Shown in pieces: positions 13,692-14,494 of a DNA stretch of 14,494 nucleotides; position 1 is the first letter of the stretch; the number at the start of each line of letters is the position of its first letter. The position numbers were made by a program, and so were the translations under genes. The DNA comes from JBCDBD01 sp039184335 (GTDB taxonomy: Bacteria; Bacteroidota; Bacteroidia; Flavobacteriales; Flavobacteriaceae): NCBI GenBank assembly GCA_039184335.1, contig JBCDBD010000061.1:1-14494 (forward strand), written 5' to 3'. The notes under the pieces are model-generated. The model saw nothing but the letters and a program-made list of their open reading frames with translations. It made no database searches and had not been told where the DNA came from.

Positions 13692-14120
13692 TTAGTCAAA
13701 AAGAATAAATTGCCACGATACACCATATTTGTCTTCACACCATCCGAACTTTTTACCAAAGCCATAATCCCCTTCGCCCTTGTAGTTATCTAGAGGAACC
13801 ATTATTTGACCTCCATTTGAGGAAAGCTTTTCGAAAAGTGCTTGTATCAAATCATCAGAACTATCACCTATTAAAAGTGAAACCGCAGGTGTAAATGACC
13901 AAGCATGATTGTAACTACTTTCAGAAACCATGTAATCAGTTCCATTTAATGTAAATACTCCATATTTAATGTGTTCGGGTGTACCTCCTGACTCCCCTTC
14001 CGAGTATTTTTTTATGCTTTTAATTTCCGAATTCGGGAAGATGGAAATGTAAAAATTTATCGCTTCCTCAGCCTTTCCGCATTGGTCGCCTACGAATGTT
14101 AAAAATGTTGTTGTCCTCAT
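13692..14120 (-). CDS. VOC-family (PhnB-like, 3-demethylubiquinone methyltransferase-like) protein
   Basis: A 142-residue single-domain protein of the vicinal oxygen chelate superfamily. FLTFVGDQCGKAEEAINFYISIFPNSEI is the typical opening, VFTLNGTDYMVSES (about 54-67) the mid-strand motif, and FGKKFGWCEDKYGVSWQF the characteristic end of PhnB-like proteins. Despite database names, most members have no known activity and are not ubiquinone methyltransferases. Codons are noticeably more A/T-rich than in the sulfur genes, and it lies between a gene-free stretch and an insertion sequence, so it may have been gained separately. No functional link to the neighbours is visible. Confidence 0.9.
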   Translation of the reverse strand: MRTTTFLTFVGDQCGKAEEAINFYISIFPNSEIKSIKKYSEGESGGTPEHIKYGVFTLNGTDYMVSESSYNHAWSFTPAVSLLIGDSSDDLIQALFEKLSSNGGQIMVPLDNYKGEGDYGFGKKFGWCEDKYGVSWQFILFD

Positions 14121-14128
14121 TTTATTTA

Positions 14129-14158
14129 TTAAATTATCTGATTTAATCTTTAACTCAA
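14129..14158 (-). promoter_or_regulatory. Possible promoter of the VOC-family gene
   Basis: On the minus strand TTG (14158-14156), a spacer of exactly 19 bases and TAATTTAA (14136-14129, six of eight matches to TAnnTTTG) precede the ATG at 14120. The leader would be only a few bases, which weakens the call. Confidence 0.25.
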
Positions 14159-14159
14159 T

Positions 14160-14174
14160 TCACAATAATTGTGA
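14160..14174. promoter_or_regulatory. 15-bp palindrome upstream of the VOC-family gene
   Basis: TCACAATAATTGTGA is a perfect palindrome about a central base, immediately upstream of the possible -33 element at 14156-14158. The position and symmetry fit an operator. The regulator is unknown. Confidence 0.35.
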
Positions 14175-14230
14175 TTATTAGTTTTGTCAAAATTGCGGCT
14201 AACGGGTCGGCTATGAGTAGTTGCAGTGTT

Positions 14231-14271
14231 GGAAATCGACTTGTCCTGAGCTTGTTGAAGGGTAGATTTCC
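14231..14271. repeat. REP-like interspersed repeat flanked by 7-bp inverted repeat
   Basis: GGAAATC (14231-14237) and GATTTCC (14265-14271) enclose ACTTGTCCTGAGCTTGTTGAAG, a variant of the CTTGTCCTGAGCTTGTCGAAGG repeat found between genes in many genomes. The outer arms would close a hairpin around it. It sits between the VOC-family gene and the insertion sequence. Confidence 0.55.
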
Positions 14272-14353
14272 TAACGTGGCAAATCCAGCGTTGATGTTTT
14301 ATAAGGTTAAAGTTAGAGAAAATACAGTTCTAAATTATAGTCCTTGTTGGGTG

Positions 14354-14494
14354 TGACCTCCTCCCGTTATTAGGTACCGGTCATAACTAGAGAATCCGGG
14401 CTATTATCATTCATTTCGATGTATTCGTTGGGGGACATGTCCCCCAACGAGCTGTGCGGTCTAAAACCGTTATAGTCCTCTCTCCAAATATCGA
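14354..14494 (-). mobile_element. Right end of an IS3-family insertion sequence (partial)
   Basis: The 3' end of an IS3-type transposase gene is followed, 16 bases past its stop, by TGACCTCCTCCCGTTATTAG (14354-14373 on the plus strand). This looks like an IS3-family terminal inverted repeat beginning with TG. The exact boundary (14352 or 14354) cannot be fixed without the other end, which lies beyond the window. Confidence 0.65.
14370..14494 (-). CDS. IS3-family transposase (OrfB, integrase core), C-terminal fragment
   Basis: The minus-strand frame entering at the right edge gives 40 residues beginning DIWREDYNGFRPHSSLGDMS and ending VMTGT, with TAA at 14372-14370. The YNxxRPHSSLGxMSPxEY pattern is the well-known end of the rve-type integrase core of IS3-family OrfB proteins. 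Only the tail is in the window, so completeness cannot be judged. The stop lies close to the presumed terminal repeat, as is usual in these compact elements. It encloses a 26-bp perfect palindrome at 14425-14450. Confidence 0.85.
   Translation of the reverse strand, partial: DIWREDYNGFRPHSSLGDMSPNEYIEMNDNSPDSLVMTGT

Noticed and set aside
14186..14290. Integron attC-like site (GGCTAACGGG ... CCTAACGTGG) next to a small orphan gene
   Set aside because: The two CTAACG stretches do not fit the RYYYAAC / GTTRRRY core rules and I cannot fold a proper attC pair; kept only as repeat sequence.
14171..14356. 61-codon plus-strand frame near the right end
   Set aside because: It runs through the REP-like repeat into the insertion sequence end; the translation has no protein-like features.
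1..14494. CRISPR array, tRNA or rRNA genes
   Set aside because: No regularly spaced direct repeats, cloverleaf-like sequences or rRNA motifs were seen on either strand.

Overview
The window looks like chromosomal DNA of a marine-type Flavobacteriaceae bacterium (Bacteroidetes). Pointers are the moderate-to-low GC, the lack of strong Shine-Dalgarno sequences, several matches to the Bacteroidetes -7 element TAnnTTTG, the protein families present, and short interspersed repeats of the kind scattered through flavobacterial genomes. The genus cannot be named from the sequence alone.

Layout. 1-119: last 38 codons of an unrecognised + strand gene. 307-702 (-): stand-alone CheY-like response regulator. 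869-1844 (-): two-gene YeeE/YedE (PmpA/PmpB-like) membrane transporter. 1952-3632 (+), divergent from it: Tat-type sulfite-oxidase-family molybdoenzyme and a one-base-spaced membrane-anchored monoheme cytochrome c (SorAB-like). A folded repeat follows, then a sterol desaturase/fatty acid hydroxylase family membrane protein (3728-4603). Convergent with it is a nine-gene minus-strand run, 13150 down to 4615: diheme cytochrome c, [2Fe-2S] subunit and large subunit of a xanthine dehydrogenase-family molybdenum hydroxylase, Crp/Fnr regulator, SulP anion transporter, CstB-like persulfide dioxygenase-rhodanese fusion, rhodanese lipoprotein, TPMT-family methyltransferase and thioredoxin. After a 541-bp gene-free stretch come an AT-rich VOC/PhnB-like gene (13692-14120), a repeat, and the 3' end of an IS3-family insertion sequence cut by the window edge.

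From 869 to about 9830 most genes can be read as one sulfane-sulfur handling module. The PmpAB-like pair would move thiosulfate or sulfane sulfur. The periplasmic and cytoplasmic rhodanese domains would pass it on. The dioxygenase would oxidise persulfide to sulfite. The molybdoenzyme would oxidise sulfite to sulfate and feed electrons to its cytochrome. SulP would move sulfate or a related anion. The methyltransferase and thioredoxin would handle leftover thiols and persulfides. The Crp/Fnr protein, with three cysteines in its sensor domain, is the obvious candidate regulator. No sulfide:quinone reductase is present. The molybdenum hydroxylase and the desaturase-family protein do not fit this scheme by homology. 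The individual families are known. The combination, the split transporter, the cysteine-bearing regulator and the altered active-site positions are the parts worth a second look.
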